From Gimesia sp. (GTDB taxonomy: Bacteria > Planctomycetota > Planctomycetia > Planctomycetales > Planctomycetaceae): a stretch of 64,000 nt of DNA. Shown piece after piece: positions 29,094-38,658 of this stretch. The translations under genes were made by a program, and so were the position numbers. The stretch lies in contig PAJV01000078.1 in the NCBI GenBank assembly GCA_002706765.1, positions 124,001 to 188,000 of the forward strand, given 5' to 3'. Each line of letters opens with the position of its first letter. Position 1 is the first letter of the stretch. Below the pieces are notes generated by a model, which saw only the letters and a program-made list of their open reading frames with translations, ran no database searches and was not told the origin of the DNA.

Positions 29094-29248
29094 GTGAGCA
29101 GCTTTCTTTTAAACAGAAAAAATGAATGTGAATGGAACTCTTGAAGGTGGAGTTCCATTCACAGAGGAGAATGATGCAAATGGAAAGCATGATCAGGCGG
29201 CTCGAATCGGGCCGCACCGAAGTCACAGGCTTTCACTTTGAAGGTAAC

Positions 29249-30271
29249 TTAAAACTCACCCAGTGTTTCTCCCCCATTTTTTGATCCCAGTGCTCCCCAG
29301 ATGCCGTAAGGGCTGTTACCGGAGGCAACTTGAGAGGCGCTGATATCCCCTGTGTCGATATTCTCGCTGATAAAGCGGACGGCACCGTCGCCCATCAATA
29401 GATGGACTCCCCCCTCATGTCGACTGGATGGGGGCTGGATCCCTTGTGTCGTCTGGCCATTACAGACAGGCGAGTTTGGTGGCAGGATGGTATTGAAATT
29501 AATATAACCTGATCGACCATCGGTCCAGCGTGTTCCCAGAGAACGGTTTCGGTCGAGTAGCCCTGTGGTAAACGCCCCATTGACGAAGCTGGCAAGGCAT
29601 GCGGAAGGATTACTGGAGTTCGTGGTGGAATTGGTTCCTACACCATTGGCGGGTGTCAGTGCCCCTGATCCGGGAGGGCGAATACATTCTGAAACCATCG
29701 CAGTATTACTGGTTCCATCAATAATATCCCGAATACGGACACTGGACTGGAACCCAAAAACGCCCCGCAGGTTTCCTGGGGAAACGGATTGGAAGTTACT
29801 GTATTGATCGCCGATGGAGAACAGGTAGTTATGCTGCCCTAAATCGGTGATATCATTTGTGTTGACATCAGAGGGGCAGTTGATGATCGGCAGTTTGGTT
29901 TTATAGGCCGGAAATCCGGTATTCCAGACATAAGATGTGGAACCCAGGTTGCCGGTGATCTGTTCAAACAGCGGTGCCTGGTCAATGTAAGGCAGCAGTG
30001 GGATATAAGCGCTGAATCGTGAGTCGAGTCCGCAGGTGGTGCAGGTACTTTCGTAAGGTCCGATGCGACTGGCGGGAAAGGTGCCGTGCGTAGAATGATA
30101 ATTGTGAAGCGCCAGTCCGATCTGTTTCAGACTGTTTTTACATGTGCTGCGACGGGCGGCTTCGCGTGCCTGTTGAACGGCGGGAAGCAGGAGTGCAATT
30201 AAGATGGCGATAATGGCGATTACGACTAACAGTTCAATCAGTGTAAAGCCTCGTCTGGACTTGAATATCAT
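29249..30271 (-). CDS. DUF1559 prepilin-like protein
   Basis: About 340 aa. It has a class III prepilin start: a short basic leader, then [21 protein letters not shown] with the FTLIE processing site and a hydrophobic helix. The DUF1559 globular part follows, ending with the [20 protein letters not shown] motif. These proteins form large families in planctomycetes and are thought to be pseudopilins of a type II secretion-like system. The start at 30271 has AGGA 8 nt upstream. It lies in the sigma - FecR/LamG - DUF1559 set. Confidence 0.9.
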   Translation of the reverse strand: MIFKSRRGFTLIELLVVIAIIAILIALLLPAVQQAREAARRSTCKNSLKQIGLALHNYHSTHGTFPASRIGPYESTCTTCGLDSRFSAYIPLLPYIDQAPLFEQITGNLGSTSYVWNTGFPAYKTKLPIINCPSDVNTNDITDLGQHNYLFSIGDQYSNFQSVSPGNLRGVFGFQSSVRIRDIIDGTSNTAMVSECIRPPGSGALTPANGVGTNSTTNSSNPSACLASFVNGAFTTGLLDRNRSLGTRWTDGRSGYINFNTILPPNSPVCNGQTTQGIQPPSSRHEGGVHLLMGDGAVRFISENIDTGDISASQVASGNSPYGIWGALGSKNGGETLGEF

Positions 30272-30340
30272 TATGAAATCCTGATTTGAAAAAAGAGATA
30301 AAAATGAGTCTTGAGAACCGTTCATAAGACTCTAAAAATG

Positions 30341-31957
30341 CTATTTAGAATTGGAATTCTGTTGCCTCTGATAACGCGCGGGGATTCCATTAATGAAGCG
30401 GACATCAGAGATATCACCTCCCCAGTGTCGCGAGATATCTGTCAGGGTGGATCCACCAATGGCCAGCACTCCCCCTGGGGTTAAGGGGGTGATATCTGCG
30501 ATGTCTGTAAGTGTCTGCTGCAGGTCAGGTCTGGAACTGAATTCCGGTGTTCTCGTAAATGAGACAATACTGTCATGCGGAGCCGCGGTGTTCGCATCGT
30601 AGGTGAATACGATGTGGTACCAGCGGTCCTGTTCCCAGGGGACAGTTTTTTTGGTTTGAAATGAAACATACCTGTTGTCTGAATCCAGGAAGCCAAACCC
30701 CAATGTGCCGGAATGATCGTCTGTAAACAGATTGAATTGTGAAGTAGAGTGCAGTTTCGTATTTCGATAATGAAACAGTGTGTCAGAATCCCCCTGCTGT
30801 TTGATGTTGGGGTTGCGGGCCCAGAGTTCGATTGTGAACCGCCGCATATCGAACAGGGCTGCCTCCTGTTCTGAGAGTGTGCGGAACAGTTTATGGTATT
30901 GTGTTTCAAACGGGCCGGCTGCCGAAGTAATGTTTTGGGGTGCGGGGCAGCCCGTAAAGGGAGACTGTCCCTGCTTATTCAGAATATTCAGATGCAGAAG
31001 ATTGTCTCCTGAGTCCTGGGCCGTTTGTGAAGTTTCCCGCTCATTCAGTTTCCAGTGGGCAATCAGCCGTGGCTGATCTGGTACAATGTTTTGAACAAAC
31101 AGTTCCGGCGTCGAAATAATACGCGTCATCTTTCTGGAATCAGCCTGGACGCGGACCGCGGTGTTTTCCGTCAGATCGCGGGTGATGGTTGTTTCGCGAG
31201 ATGAATTCACCAGATCGAACCGGACAAGCCCCTGCAAAACATGCACTTCTGTTTCGCGAGTGGGGGTCACGATCAGTCCAAAAGATGTTCCCAGATCCAC
31301 TACGCGGGAGGTGGGGGTATCGACTGTCAGTCCCTGCGATTGGGGCGGAACATGGGCAAACAGATTGCCTTCGTCAAGCATGAACTGATCTGCTTGCACC
31401 AGTGTCAGGTGTGAAACTCCCTTGAGAATCACTTTCGCGCCTGTGATGGTTTCCAGTTCGATGATTCCCGCGTTGAGATGGATTTGATCGCCGACATGCA
31501 ATATGTCGTCTGGCTGCCAGGCTGGTTTTCCTTCTGACCAGATCGTGTTTTTTGTATTAATGATCCGGGCCAGAAACCGGGGATTCTCTTTCTGCCAGAG
31601 TGAAGACGTCAAGAGATACACGGCTGCGAAAATACAAACTGAAAATGCAAGGATCGCGGATAAGGCTTTTCGGCGATCCGGGGCAGACGGTTTTGTTTCC
31701 AGGAATTCAGGGATGGTTTTCAGCTCGCCGGAAGGCAATGGTTCATAATCGGTAGAACGCCCCAGTGGTCCTGGATCGACGATGCCCTCCCACTCCAGAT
31801 TCGCACACATACCGGAATACTGGATAAAGAAGTCTCTGGCGGAATCGGATTGCAGGACCAGTTTCTCCAGACGACCGGCCTGTCGGGAAGAGAGGTTTCC
31901 ATACTGGTATTCCCAGCAGAGTTGCATCAGTTCTTCCTGTTCCTCAGGAGTTAACAT
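30341..31957 (-). CDS. FecR-like membrane protein with LamG domain (probable anti-sigma factor)
   Basis: 538 aa. A short cytosolic N-terminus (about 1-90, TPEEQEELMQLCWEYQYG) could bind sigma. One TM helix follows (about 92-115, LSAILAFSVCIFAAVYLL), then a FecR domain (about 145-260) and a C-terminal LamG/concanavalin-like domain (about 320-520). Its start overlaps the sigma stop by one base (TGATG), so translation is coupled. The architecture suggests that a polymer or glycan sensed outside frees the sigma factor (inference). Confidence 0.88.
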   Translation of the reverse strand: MLTPEEQEELMQLCWEYQYGNLSSRQAGRLEKLVLQSDSARDFFIQYSGMCANLEWEGIVDPGPLGRSTDYEPLPSGELKTIPEFLETKPSAPDRRKALSAILAFSVCIFAAVYLLTSSLWQKENPRFLARIINTKNTIWSEGKPAWQPDDILHVGDQIHLNAGIIELETITGAKVILKGVSHLTLVQADQFMLDEGNLFAHVPPQSQGLTVDTPTSRVVDLGTSFGLIVTPTRETEVHVLQGLVRFDLVNSSRETTITRDLTENTAVRVQADSRKMTRIISTPELFVQNIVPDQPRLIAHWKLNERETSQTAQDSGDNLLHLNILNKQGQSPFTGCPAPQNITSAAGPFETQYHKLFRTLSEQEAALFDMRRFTIELWARNPNIKQQGDSDTLFHYRNTKLHSTSQFNLFTDDHSGTLGFGFLDSDNRYVSFQTKKTVPWEQDRWYHIVFTYDANTAAPHDSIVSFTRTPEFSSRPDLQQTLTDIADITPLTPGGVLAIGGSTLTDISRHWGGDISDVRFINGIPARYQRQQNSNSK

Positions 31958-32487
31958 CAGAAAAGGTCTCCTGAATGAAGGCGTCTTTGAATACAGCTGA
32001 AAAGGAGATCGTGGGCGCGTTTCAGAGTTTTGTAGATCGCGTTGGGAGTCCGTTTCAATTCCTGGGCGACGGTATTCGGGCTGGCATCCGGTTCATAGAT
32101 TTTTTCGAGAACTTCTTTCTGTCTTTGTGACAGCAGTTCGAAGCAGACGGACAGGGCAGCCTGTTGCTGATCCAGTTCGTCAACGGTCACCATCGCGCTT
32201 TCAGCAACCCGAGTGTAGAATTCATTGCTGAAAATATTGCGTTCGAGATTCTGGCGTCTTCGGTAATTGAGAACCTCAAAGCGCACGATCTGACAACTCC
32301 AGGCCCAGAAGTTCGATCCGGTCTCGAAGGTATCAAATTTGGACCAGAGCACGGTGCACGTATTCTGGTAGATCTCCTCGGCATCCGTTCGATTGTCTAC
32401 CAGCGATCTGATAAATCGGTAGATTCTCTGACTGTGCCGCGAGAACAGTATAATAAATTCAGTTGTCCGGTCGGTCGCTACCGCCAT
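31957..32487 (-). CDS. ECF-type RNA polymerase sigma factor, planctomycete family
   Basis: 176 aa. Region 2 reads FIRSLVDNRTDAEEIYQNTCTVLWSKFDTFETGSNFWAWSCQIVRFEVLNYRR in pieces and region 4 reads LSQRQKEVLEKIYEPDASPNTVAQELKRTPNAIYKTLKRAHDLL. It belongs with the Rhodopirellula/Verrucomicrobium-type ECF sigmas. It is directly coupled to a FecR/LamG partner and precedes the DUF1559 gene. The promoter it recognises is unknown. Confidence 0.92.
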   Translation of the reverse strand: MAVATDRTTEFIILFSRHSQRIYRFIRSLVDNRTDAEEIYQNTCTVLWSKFDTFETGSNFWAWSCQIVRFEVLNYRRRQNLERNIFSNEFYTRVAESAMVTVDELDQQQAALSVCFELLSQRQKEVLEKIYEPDASPNTVAQELKRTPNAIYKTLKRAHDLLFSCIQRRLHSGDLF

Positions 32488-32711
32488 TTTCAGTACCTCT
32501 CACTGAGTCGCGATGAGAGTCGTCTTTACAAACCCAACCCTTATTGAATACAGCGTGAATGTGCTAAAATTAGCCTCGGAAAATTGAGGAAAACTGTAAG
32601 TCCGTTTATATGATGAGGTTTCAGCTCAAGTTTTTGCGGGGATGGTGATAGAATACAGAATCATTTAACGAAGCTGGTGGGGGTGGTTATGTATAGAAGT
32701 CTGGTGACCGA

Positions 32712-33161
32712 ATGACACAATTCATTGAAATCTCTTTTCTGTCAGAAAATTATGATCAGGCCTGTCAATTACGAAACGAGATTTTACGACAGCCTTTAGG
32801 TCTGGATTTAAGGGAAGAAGATCTTTCTGCTGAAGCAGATTATTTTCATTTTGGGATTTTGGAGGGAAGTCGAGTGATCGCCTGTGGGCTGGCGATACCG
32901 GTTTCGGCGGTGAAAGCGAAAATCCGCCAGATGGCTGTGGCTGGGGCTTTTCAAAATCAGGGTATCGGGAAAAAACTGTTATACAACATCGAAGCCAGTC
33001 TTCAGCAGCGGGGTTTTGAATTGCTGGAGCTGGATGCGCGTGCTACTGCGGTGGGCTTTTATCAAAAACTGGGTTATGAGAAAGTGGGAGAGGAATTTCA
33101 ATCGGTTTCGATTCCCCATCAGCGGATGAGAAAATCGCTTAAAAAGTCATTGCAGGAATGA
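32712..33161 (+). CDS. GNAT-family N-acetyltransferase
   Basis: 149 aa. The acetyl-CoA pyrophosphate loop is QNQGIGKKLL (about 93-102), preceded by IRQMAVAG and followed by LDARATAVGFYQKLGYEKVGEEF. The family acetylates amines of small molecules or proteins; the substrate is unknown. It is a lone gene between divergent sigma and convergent DUF1501 genes. Confidence 0.9.
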   Translation: MTQFIEISFLSENYDQACQLRNEILRQPLGLDLREEDLSAEADYFHFGILEGSRVIACGLAIPVSAVKAKIRQMAVAGAFQNQGIGKKLLYNIEASLQQRGFELLELDARATAVGFYQKLGYEKVGEEFQSVSIPHQRMRKSLKKSLQE

Positions 33162-33177
33162 TCAGCGAAAACTTAAA

Positions 33178-34599
33178 TTATCCGAGTAATTCATTAATCA
33201 CGGCACCTCCTGTCTGACTGAGGACTTTAAAGCGACCTTCGTGGAAATAGGTGAGCTGGTTATCATCCAGGCCCATGATATGTTCCAGGGTTACATGCAG
33301 GTTTTTGATCGGGTTAACGACTTCGACGGCGTGATCCCCGATTTCGTCGGTGGCTCCAATCCGATGACCGGCTTTGACGCCACCACCGGCCATCCACAGG
33401 ACCATGCCTTTTGCATTGTGATCTCGTCCGGCGGCCTGTCTGCCGCTGCGGATGCCATTATCGGGTGATCGACCGAATTCTCCCGTCCAGACGACAAGCG
33501 TGTCTTCCAGCAGTCCACGGGCTTTCAAGTCCTTAAGCAGAGCCGCGATGGGTCTGTCGACAGCCTGGATGCGTGCTTTATGAGAACGTTCCAGAAAGTC
33601 ATGTGAGTCCCAGCCCGCGGCATAGATCTGTACGAAGCGGACTCCTTCTTCGACCAGCTTTCGCGCCAGCAGGCAACGGCGACCGAAACTGTCGGTTTCG
33701 GGTTGTCCCAGCCCGTACATTTCCTGAGTCTGCCTGGTTTCCTGGTCGAGATTGATAATGTCGGGGACCTGGGCCTGCATGCGAAATGCCAGTTCATACG
33801 ATTCCATCCGGGCCGCCAGGACCTGTTCATGCGGATGACGCTGCATGTCTGCCTGGTTCAACTGCGACAGCAGATCCAGGTTTTTGCGTTGTGTCTCACG
33901 GGTGACATGCGCGGGGGGATTCAAATCCAGAATGGGAGAGCCCTGGGAGCGTAATGCCGTACCCTGAAAGTAAGCGGGTAAAAATCCATTCGACCAGTTG
34001 GCAGAGCCACCCTGCGGATAAGCAACTTCCGGGAGCACGATGAATGCGGGCAGATTCTGATTTTCGGTTCCCAGTCCATAAGTCATCCAGGAACCAATGG
34101 CCGGGTCACCGCCGAACCGGTTGCCGGTATTCATATGATAGCAGGCGGTGGGGTGGTTGATCGATTCTGCCTGCAGGCCATGATACACACAGAGATCGTC
34201 AGCGACATCGGAGAGATGAGAGAAATGTTCGCAGAGTGAAATTCCTGATTCGCCGGCCTGCTTGTGTTTGAAGGGACTTTTGATGTAGTAGCGTTTTCCG
34301 CTGGCCATTGCAGAAACCTGATTGTCTTCACGGAGGAATTCTTTGAGGTGCAGCTTTTCCAAAGCGGGCTTCGGGTCGAAGGTATCCAGATGACTGGGTC
34401 CCCCTTCCATGAACAGGAAGATACATGCTTTGGCCCGGGCTTTGATGTGGGGATCACGTGGTTCGAGCGGTTTTTCCAGTTTGAGATGCGCGGGCTGCGG
34501 TGTAGATTTTTCTTCAGCCTGAAGGAGCGCATTGAGGGCGACCGTGCCCAGGCTGGCACTCATCCCGTATAAAAAGTCGCGACGTTGTAATCGATGCAT
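33178..34599 (-). CDS. DUF1501 protein, Tat-exported (second copy)
   Basis: 473 aa. The Tat signal is LQRRDFLYGMSASLG. The body resembles the protein at 7098-8573, with FLFMEGGPSHLDTFDPKP, TGEFGRSPD and a GRDHNAKGM metal-like motif. It starts 8 bp after the stop of the PSD1 gene, so the pair is one transcription unit. The exact activity is unknown; a fold similar to arylsulfatase/phosphatase is assumed for the family. Confidence 0.92.
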   Translation of the reverse strand: MHRLQRRDFLYGMSASLGTVALNALLQAEEKSTPQPAHLKLEKPLEPRDPHIKARAKACIFLFMEGGPSHLDTFDPKPALEKLHLKEFLREDNQVSAMASGKRYYIKSPFKHKQAGESGISLCEHFSHLSDVADDLCVYHGLQAESINHPTACYHMNTGNRFGGDPAIGSWMTYGLGTENQNLPAFIVLPEVAYPQGGSANWSNGFLPAYFQGTALRSQGSPILDLNPPAHVTRETQRKNLDLLSQLNQADMQRHPHEQVLAARMESYELAFRMQAQVPDIINLDQETRQTQEMYGLGQPETDSFGRRCLLARKLVEEGVRFVQIYAAGWDSHDFLERSHKARIQAVDRPIAALLKDLKARGLLEDTLVVWTGEFGRSPDNGIRSGRQAAGRDHNAKGMVLWMAGGGVKAGHRIGATDEIGDHAVEVVNPIKNLHVTLEHIMGLDDNQLTYFHEGRFKVLSQTGGAVINELLG

Positions 34600-34606
34600 G
34601 GGCAGT

Positions 34607-37420
34607 TTATCGCAGATAAATAAATTCGTTGGAGTTCATCAGGACAAGGCACAGCTCCGCCAGGGCACGGGTGGCTGCATCCACGTCCCAGGGTTTGAGA
34701 TCCTGTACGTAATTTTCTGAGAGATCAAGTTTTTCGGTCCAGCTGAACGATTCGCCTGTCAATTCTTCAATCATTTCCCGTTTCACTTCACGAGGCAGAG
34801 GGATTTTCTGAGGTGGATGCTGTTCGTGATAAGACTGCATCTGTTGGACATGTTTTAATGCCAGTTGCAGTTCGGATGATTCGGGCTTGCGTAACACGAC
34901 CTGCAGAAAGGCGTTCTGTACAGCGTCTTCCTGCGTCTTTGTATTCTGAATGATGTCGTGTGCGAGGGCCAGGGCACGGTCATGAGTGAATTGTCCATTG
35001 AACAGGGCAAACGCCTGCGGAGTGACTGTCGTCTCATCACGGCGTTCGCACGAGGATTCACTGCCCGGTCGATTGAAGACTTCCAGCATCGGGTCTGACA
35101 GTGTGCGATAGCGAAAGGCATACAGCGTGCGGCGGTTCCGTTGTCGGGGCAGGGGCATCGGCTGATAAGCGGGAGCCACAGAACCCATGATATGGCGTGG
35201 TTGCAGTGCGACTTCCCAGTTGATTTCCGGGAAGACTCCAGGCCCTCCCATCTCAGGATTCAGTTCACCTGTCAACGCCAGCAGGGAATCGCGGAGCTGT
35301 TCTGCAGTCATTCTGCGTGTGGGGAAATGAGAGAGAAGTCGATTACGGGGGTCGACTGTCTGAACCCGCTCTGCATCGACAGGCTGACTGCTTTGCTGAT
35401 AAGTCTCCGAAGTCATGATCAGCTGGTGCAGTTGTTTGATCGACCAGCCATGATCCATGAACCAGGTAGCGAGCCAGTCCAGCAGTTCCGGGTGGGAGGG
35501 CTGATCTCCTTTCTGCCCGAAGTTGTTGGGAGTAGCCACCAGTCCGGTTCCAAAATGCAACTGCCAGATGCGGTTCACAATTACCCGGGCGGTCAGGGTG
35601 TTGTTCGAGCTGGCAATCCAGCGGGCCAAAGCCAGTCGTCTGCCTTCAGAGGTCTGTGGGATGGTATTCCAGGCATTCGGTTCTCTGGAACTGTTGGAGC
35701 CGGCCACCGCACTGAGAACTCCCGGCGTCACCTTTTCTGTGGGAGCAGTGATCGCGCCTCCGGCAAGGATGAACGTCTGTTGGATTTCGCCCTGTTTTTG
35801 TTTCGCACCAGGGATGAGGTTGACCGTTTTCGTAGAGCGGTAATTGTTGGGGGGACCATTGTAAACACTGAAAGCATATGGTTCATACCGTTTAAGTTCC
35901 CGCTCGAAATAGTCGATGCGTTTGTTATTGATTTTCAGCAGGCTTTTTTCGAACTCAGATAAACCAAACCATCTGAGTGGTGGCCGCTTATCGGCAGCAA
36001 CCTGTTTGAGGTTTTGATAACCGTTTTCTTTGAGCCAGGCGGCGATCGCTGCGTCTGTTTTCTCTTTAAATTGCTGTTGTTGTGCCCGGGTTTCTGCAAG
36101 GAGTCGTTCGGTGCGTTCTTTCATGTCGGCAAAACCGGAAATGTTTTCGTAAGGCTGATATTCCACTTTGCGGTCTGCGAATTGAACCGGAGCAAAGACT
36201 GCCTGGATGCGGTAGTAATCACGAGTGGGGACCGGATCAAACTTGTGATCGTGGCATTTGGCACAACGAAAACTATGTGCCAGAAAACTGACGCCCGTGC
36301 TTTGCGTGATATCATCCAGAAAGAGCTGACGGGTTACCGCGGCGACACTCATTCCCGTGTGTTCCCACGGGCCGCTGCGAAGGTAGCCCGTGGCAATCAG
36401 CAGTTCGGGATCGTCGGGGTCCAGTTCATCGCCCGCCAGTTGTTCGATGATGAATCGATCATAGGGTTTGTCGGCATTAAAACTGCGCACCAGATAATCG
36501 CGATACCGCCAGGCATTGGGGCGTTCATAATCATTGGCAAACCCGCTGGTGTCAGCATAGCGGACAACGTCAATCCACATCTGAGCCATCTGCTCGCCAT
36601 AATGGGGGCTCTCCATCATCTTTTTAATTAACAGTGACCAGCTGTCTTGATGCTGGGAATTTTCAAATTCATGGATCTGCTTCAAGGTGGGAGGCAGCCC
36701 GGTCAGATCATAGGTAGCGCGTCGAATGAGTGTTTTTTTCTCTGCTGCAGGGGAAGCGATGAGTTGTTTCTGCTTAAGTTTCTGCTGAATGAATGCGTCG
36801 ATCGGATTTCGTTGGGAATTCAGTTTTTTACCGAGTGCCGCCCAGGGAACCGGAGGACGTTGGATGGGCTGATAGGCCCAGATGTCAGCAGGTTCGTAGG
36901 TGCGGTTGGTCCAGGTCGGACTCTGTCCGCCTGAGGTGGACATCACGATGGAGGACTGCTGGCTGGAATTGTTCGTGCTCGATGGGAGGAGTTCCCTGTC
37001 TGTCCAGACGGCACCTGTTGAGATCCACTGTTGCAAGTCAGCGATTTCCGCTGCATTCAGCCGATTGCGTTCCTGGGGCGGCATCTGAATATTTTCATCT
37101 TTCCAGGTGACCGCTTTCCAGAAGGGACTCTCTTCGGGTTTGCCGATAATCACTGCCGGTTCGCCTGACTCGCCCCCCCTGATGAGGGAGTCCCGCGTCA
37201 GCATGTTGTAGTCCCCCTTGATATCGTCGGGTGTACTGCCATGGCAGCCCAGGCACTTCTGTTCCAGCAGGGGACGAATCTTCTGAAGGTAGAAAATTTT
37301 TTGTGCCGTCAGCGGGGTCTCTTCTGCTGAAGCAACTTCGATCAATGGCAGACTCAGCAGCAGCGCGAAACAGAGGCCACTGCAAAATGTCTGCGCAAGA
37401 CGAGCAGAAGAAACGTACAT
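34607..37420 (-). CDS. PSD1-type protein: PSCyt1, DUF1549, DUF1553 (second copy)
   Basis: About 937 aa with a signal peptide (FCSGLCFALLLSLPLIEVASA). The PSCyt1 haem site is CLGCHG; DUF1549 spans about 205-415 (with [11 protein letters not shown]) and DUF1553 about 610-860 (TARVIVNRIWQLHFGTGL). Unlike the copy at 8654 it has no LamG insert. The start at 37420 (MYVSSARLAQTF) is preferred, as the longer frame adds 37 residues before the signal peptide. It is cotranscribed with the DUF1501 gene. Confidence 0.91.
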   Translation of the reverse strand: MYVSSARLAQTFCSGLCFALLLSLPLIEVASAEETPLTAQKIFYLQKIRPLLEQKCLGCHGSTPDDIKGDYNMLTRDSLIRGGESGEPAVIIGKPEESPFWKAVTWKDENIQMPPQERNRLNAAEIADLQQWISTGAVWTDRELLPSSTNNSSQQSSIVMSTSGGQSPTWTNRTYEPADIWAYQPIQRPPVPWAALGKKLNSQRNPIDAFIQQKLKQKQLIASPAAEKKTLIRRATYDLTGLPPTLKQIHEFENSQHQDSWSLLIKKMMESPHYGEQMAQMWIDVVRYADTSGFANDYERPNAWRYRDYLVRSFNADKPYDRFIIEQLAGDELDPDDPELLIATGYLRSGPWEHTGMSVAAVTRQLFLDDITQSTGVSFLAHSFRCAKCHDHKFDPVPTRDYYRIQAVFAPVQFADRKVEYQPYENISGFADMKERTERLLAETRAQQQQFKEKTDAAIAAWLKENGYQNLKQVAADKRPPLRWFGLSEFEKSLLKINNKRIDYFERELKRYEPYAFSVYNGPPNNYRSTKTVNLIPGAKQKQGEIQQTFILAGGAITAPTEKVTPGVLSAVAGSNSSREPNAWNTIPQTSEGRRLALARWIASSNNTLTARVIVNRIWQLHFGTGLVATPNNFGQKGDQPSHPELLDWLATWFMDHGWSIKQLHQLIMTSETYQQSSQPVDAERVQTVDPRNRLLSHFPTRRMTAEQLRDSLLALTGELNPEMGGPGVFPEINWEVALQPRHIMGSVAPAYQPMPLPRQRNRRTLYAFRYRTLSDPMLEVFNRPGSESSCERRDETTVTPQAFALFNGQFTHDRALALAHDIIQNTKTQEDAVQNAFLQVVLRKPESSELQLALKHVQQMQSYHEQHPPQKIPLPREVKREMIEELTGESFSWTEKLDLSENYVQDLKPWDVDAATRALAELCLVLMNSNEFIYLR

Positions 37421-37687
37421 AGAGAAATCTCTCAATGTCAGGTAAAAAGATCGGGATGATATGCTTGAAGTCTTCTCTATAAAGGTACTGGGCGGGACAT
37501 GAGAAATCAATTTCATTTCAAACTGATTCAAAGCCTGGACACAAACTTACACTGATCTTTCTCTTAACAAAGTTATGTATTTGGGTGGGAAGGCGAACAG
37601 TCTTGCGATACGATTGACCTTAATCGACTGCTGCACTGCGGCGGTGACTATTCTGCATTGATGTCCCATTTTGAGAAAAGGCAAATC

Positions 37688-38548
37688 ATGAGTATTCGAT
37701 ATAAGATCATTGGCTGGGGGTTGTGTTTGTGCGCAGTATGTTCCCTGGTCGGTCAAAACGAAGTTCTGGCTCAGAAAGAAACGAAGCCGGACAAACCGAA
37801 GACGTTACCAGAACCTCTGCCCAAAGAGGGGAGTATTACCGATGGTGCGATCGTAAAAATTCCACCAGAAGATGCCTTACATCCGGGGTATACCTCTTTG
37901 TTTAACGGCGAAGACTTTACCGGCTGGAAAGTCCCGGAAGGTGACAACGGTCACTGGAAAGTCGTGGAAGGAGTGATCGACTATGATGCACAGAGCGAAG
38001 CCAAAGGGGATAAGAATCTCTGGACTGAGAAAGAGTATGGCGACTTCATTTTAAGCATGGAATGGCGCATCAAAGAAACCACGGGACTGTATAAGGTGCC
38101 CATTGTTTTAGCCGATGGTTCAGAATTAAAAGATGCCAAAGGCAATGTCATTACAATCGAGCTTCCGAATGCCGATTCGGGAATCTATCTGCGAGGCACT
38201 CCGAAAGCGCAAGTCAATATCTGGTGCTGGCCCATTGGTTCGGGGGAAGTTTATTCATACCGCCGCAATCAGTCGGTTTCTCCTGAAGTTCGAGCAGGTG
38301 TGACTCCCAAGATTAATGCCGACAAACCAGTGGGGGAATGGAATAAGTTCATTATTATCATGGTCAAGGACCGGCTGACCGTTATTTTGAATAATGAAAT
38401 GGTCCTGGAAAATGCCCAGCTGCCAGACGTTCCGGAAAAAGGGCCGATTGCTTTTCAGCATCATGGTGGAAAATTGAAGGATGGAACTTTCAGTCCTGCC
38501 AGCAGCCTGATGCAGTTCCGCAATATTTATATTAAAGAACTTGATTAA
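37688..38548 (+). CDS. DUF1080 (3-keto-disaccharide hydrolase-like) protein
   Basis: 286 aa. A signal peptide is followed by a jelly-roll DUF1080 domain: FNGEDFTGWKVPEGDNGHWKVVEG, YGDFILSMEWRIKE, NADSGIYLRG, GEWNKFIII and IAFQHHGG. Family members are implicated in sugar conversion and binding, some being 3-keto-glycoside hydrolases. The start at 37688 has AAAGG 7 nt upstream; a 10-residue extension is dropped. It is followed by a terminator hairpin. Confidence 0.88.
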   Translation: MSIRYKIIGWGLCLCAVCSLVGQNEVLAQKETKPDKPKTLPEPLPKEGSITDGAIVKIPPEDALHPGYTSLFNGEDFTGWKVPEGDNGHWKVVEGVIDYDAQSEAKGDKNLWTEKEYGDFILSMEWRIKETTGLYKVPIVLADGSELKDAKGNVITIELPNADSGIYLRGTPKAQVNIWCWPIGSGEVYSYRRNQSVSPEVRAGVTPKINADKPVGEWNKFIIIMVKDRLTVILNNEMVLENAQLPDVPEKGPIAFQHHGGKLKDGTFSPASSLMQFRNIYIKELD

Positions 38549-38586
38549 CTGCCGATTGATTCTGCTGAATTGATCCCTTACGATTG

Positions 38587-38632
38587 AACCCGTCTCCTGG
38601 CACGTGAGTGTATCCAGCAGGCGGGTTTTTCT
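38587..38632 (+). terminator. Intrinsic terminator after the DUF1080 gene
   Basis: A 14-bp stem with two mismatches (aacccgtctcctgg / ccagcaggcgggtt) is followed by a T-run. Confidence 0.8.
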
Positions 38633-38658
38633 TTTGAAGATTCACAGGTGAAGCAACG

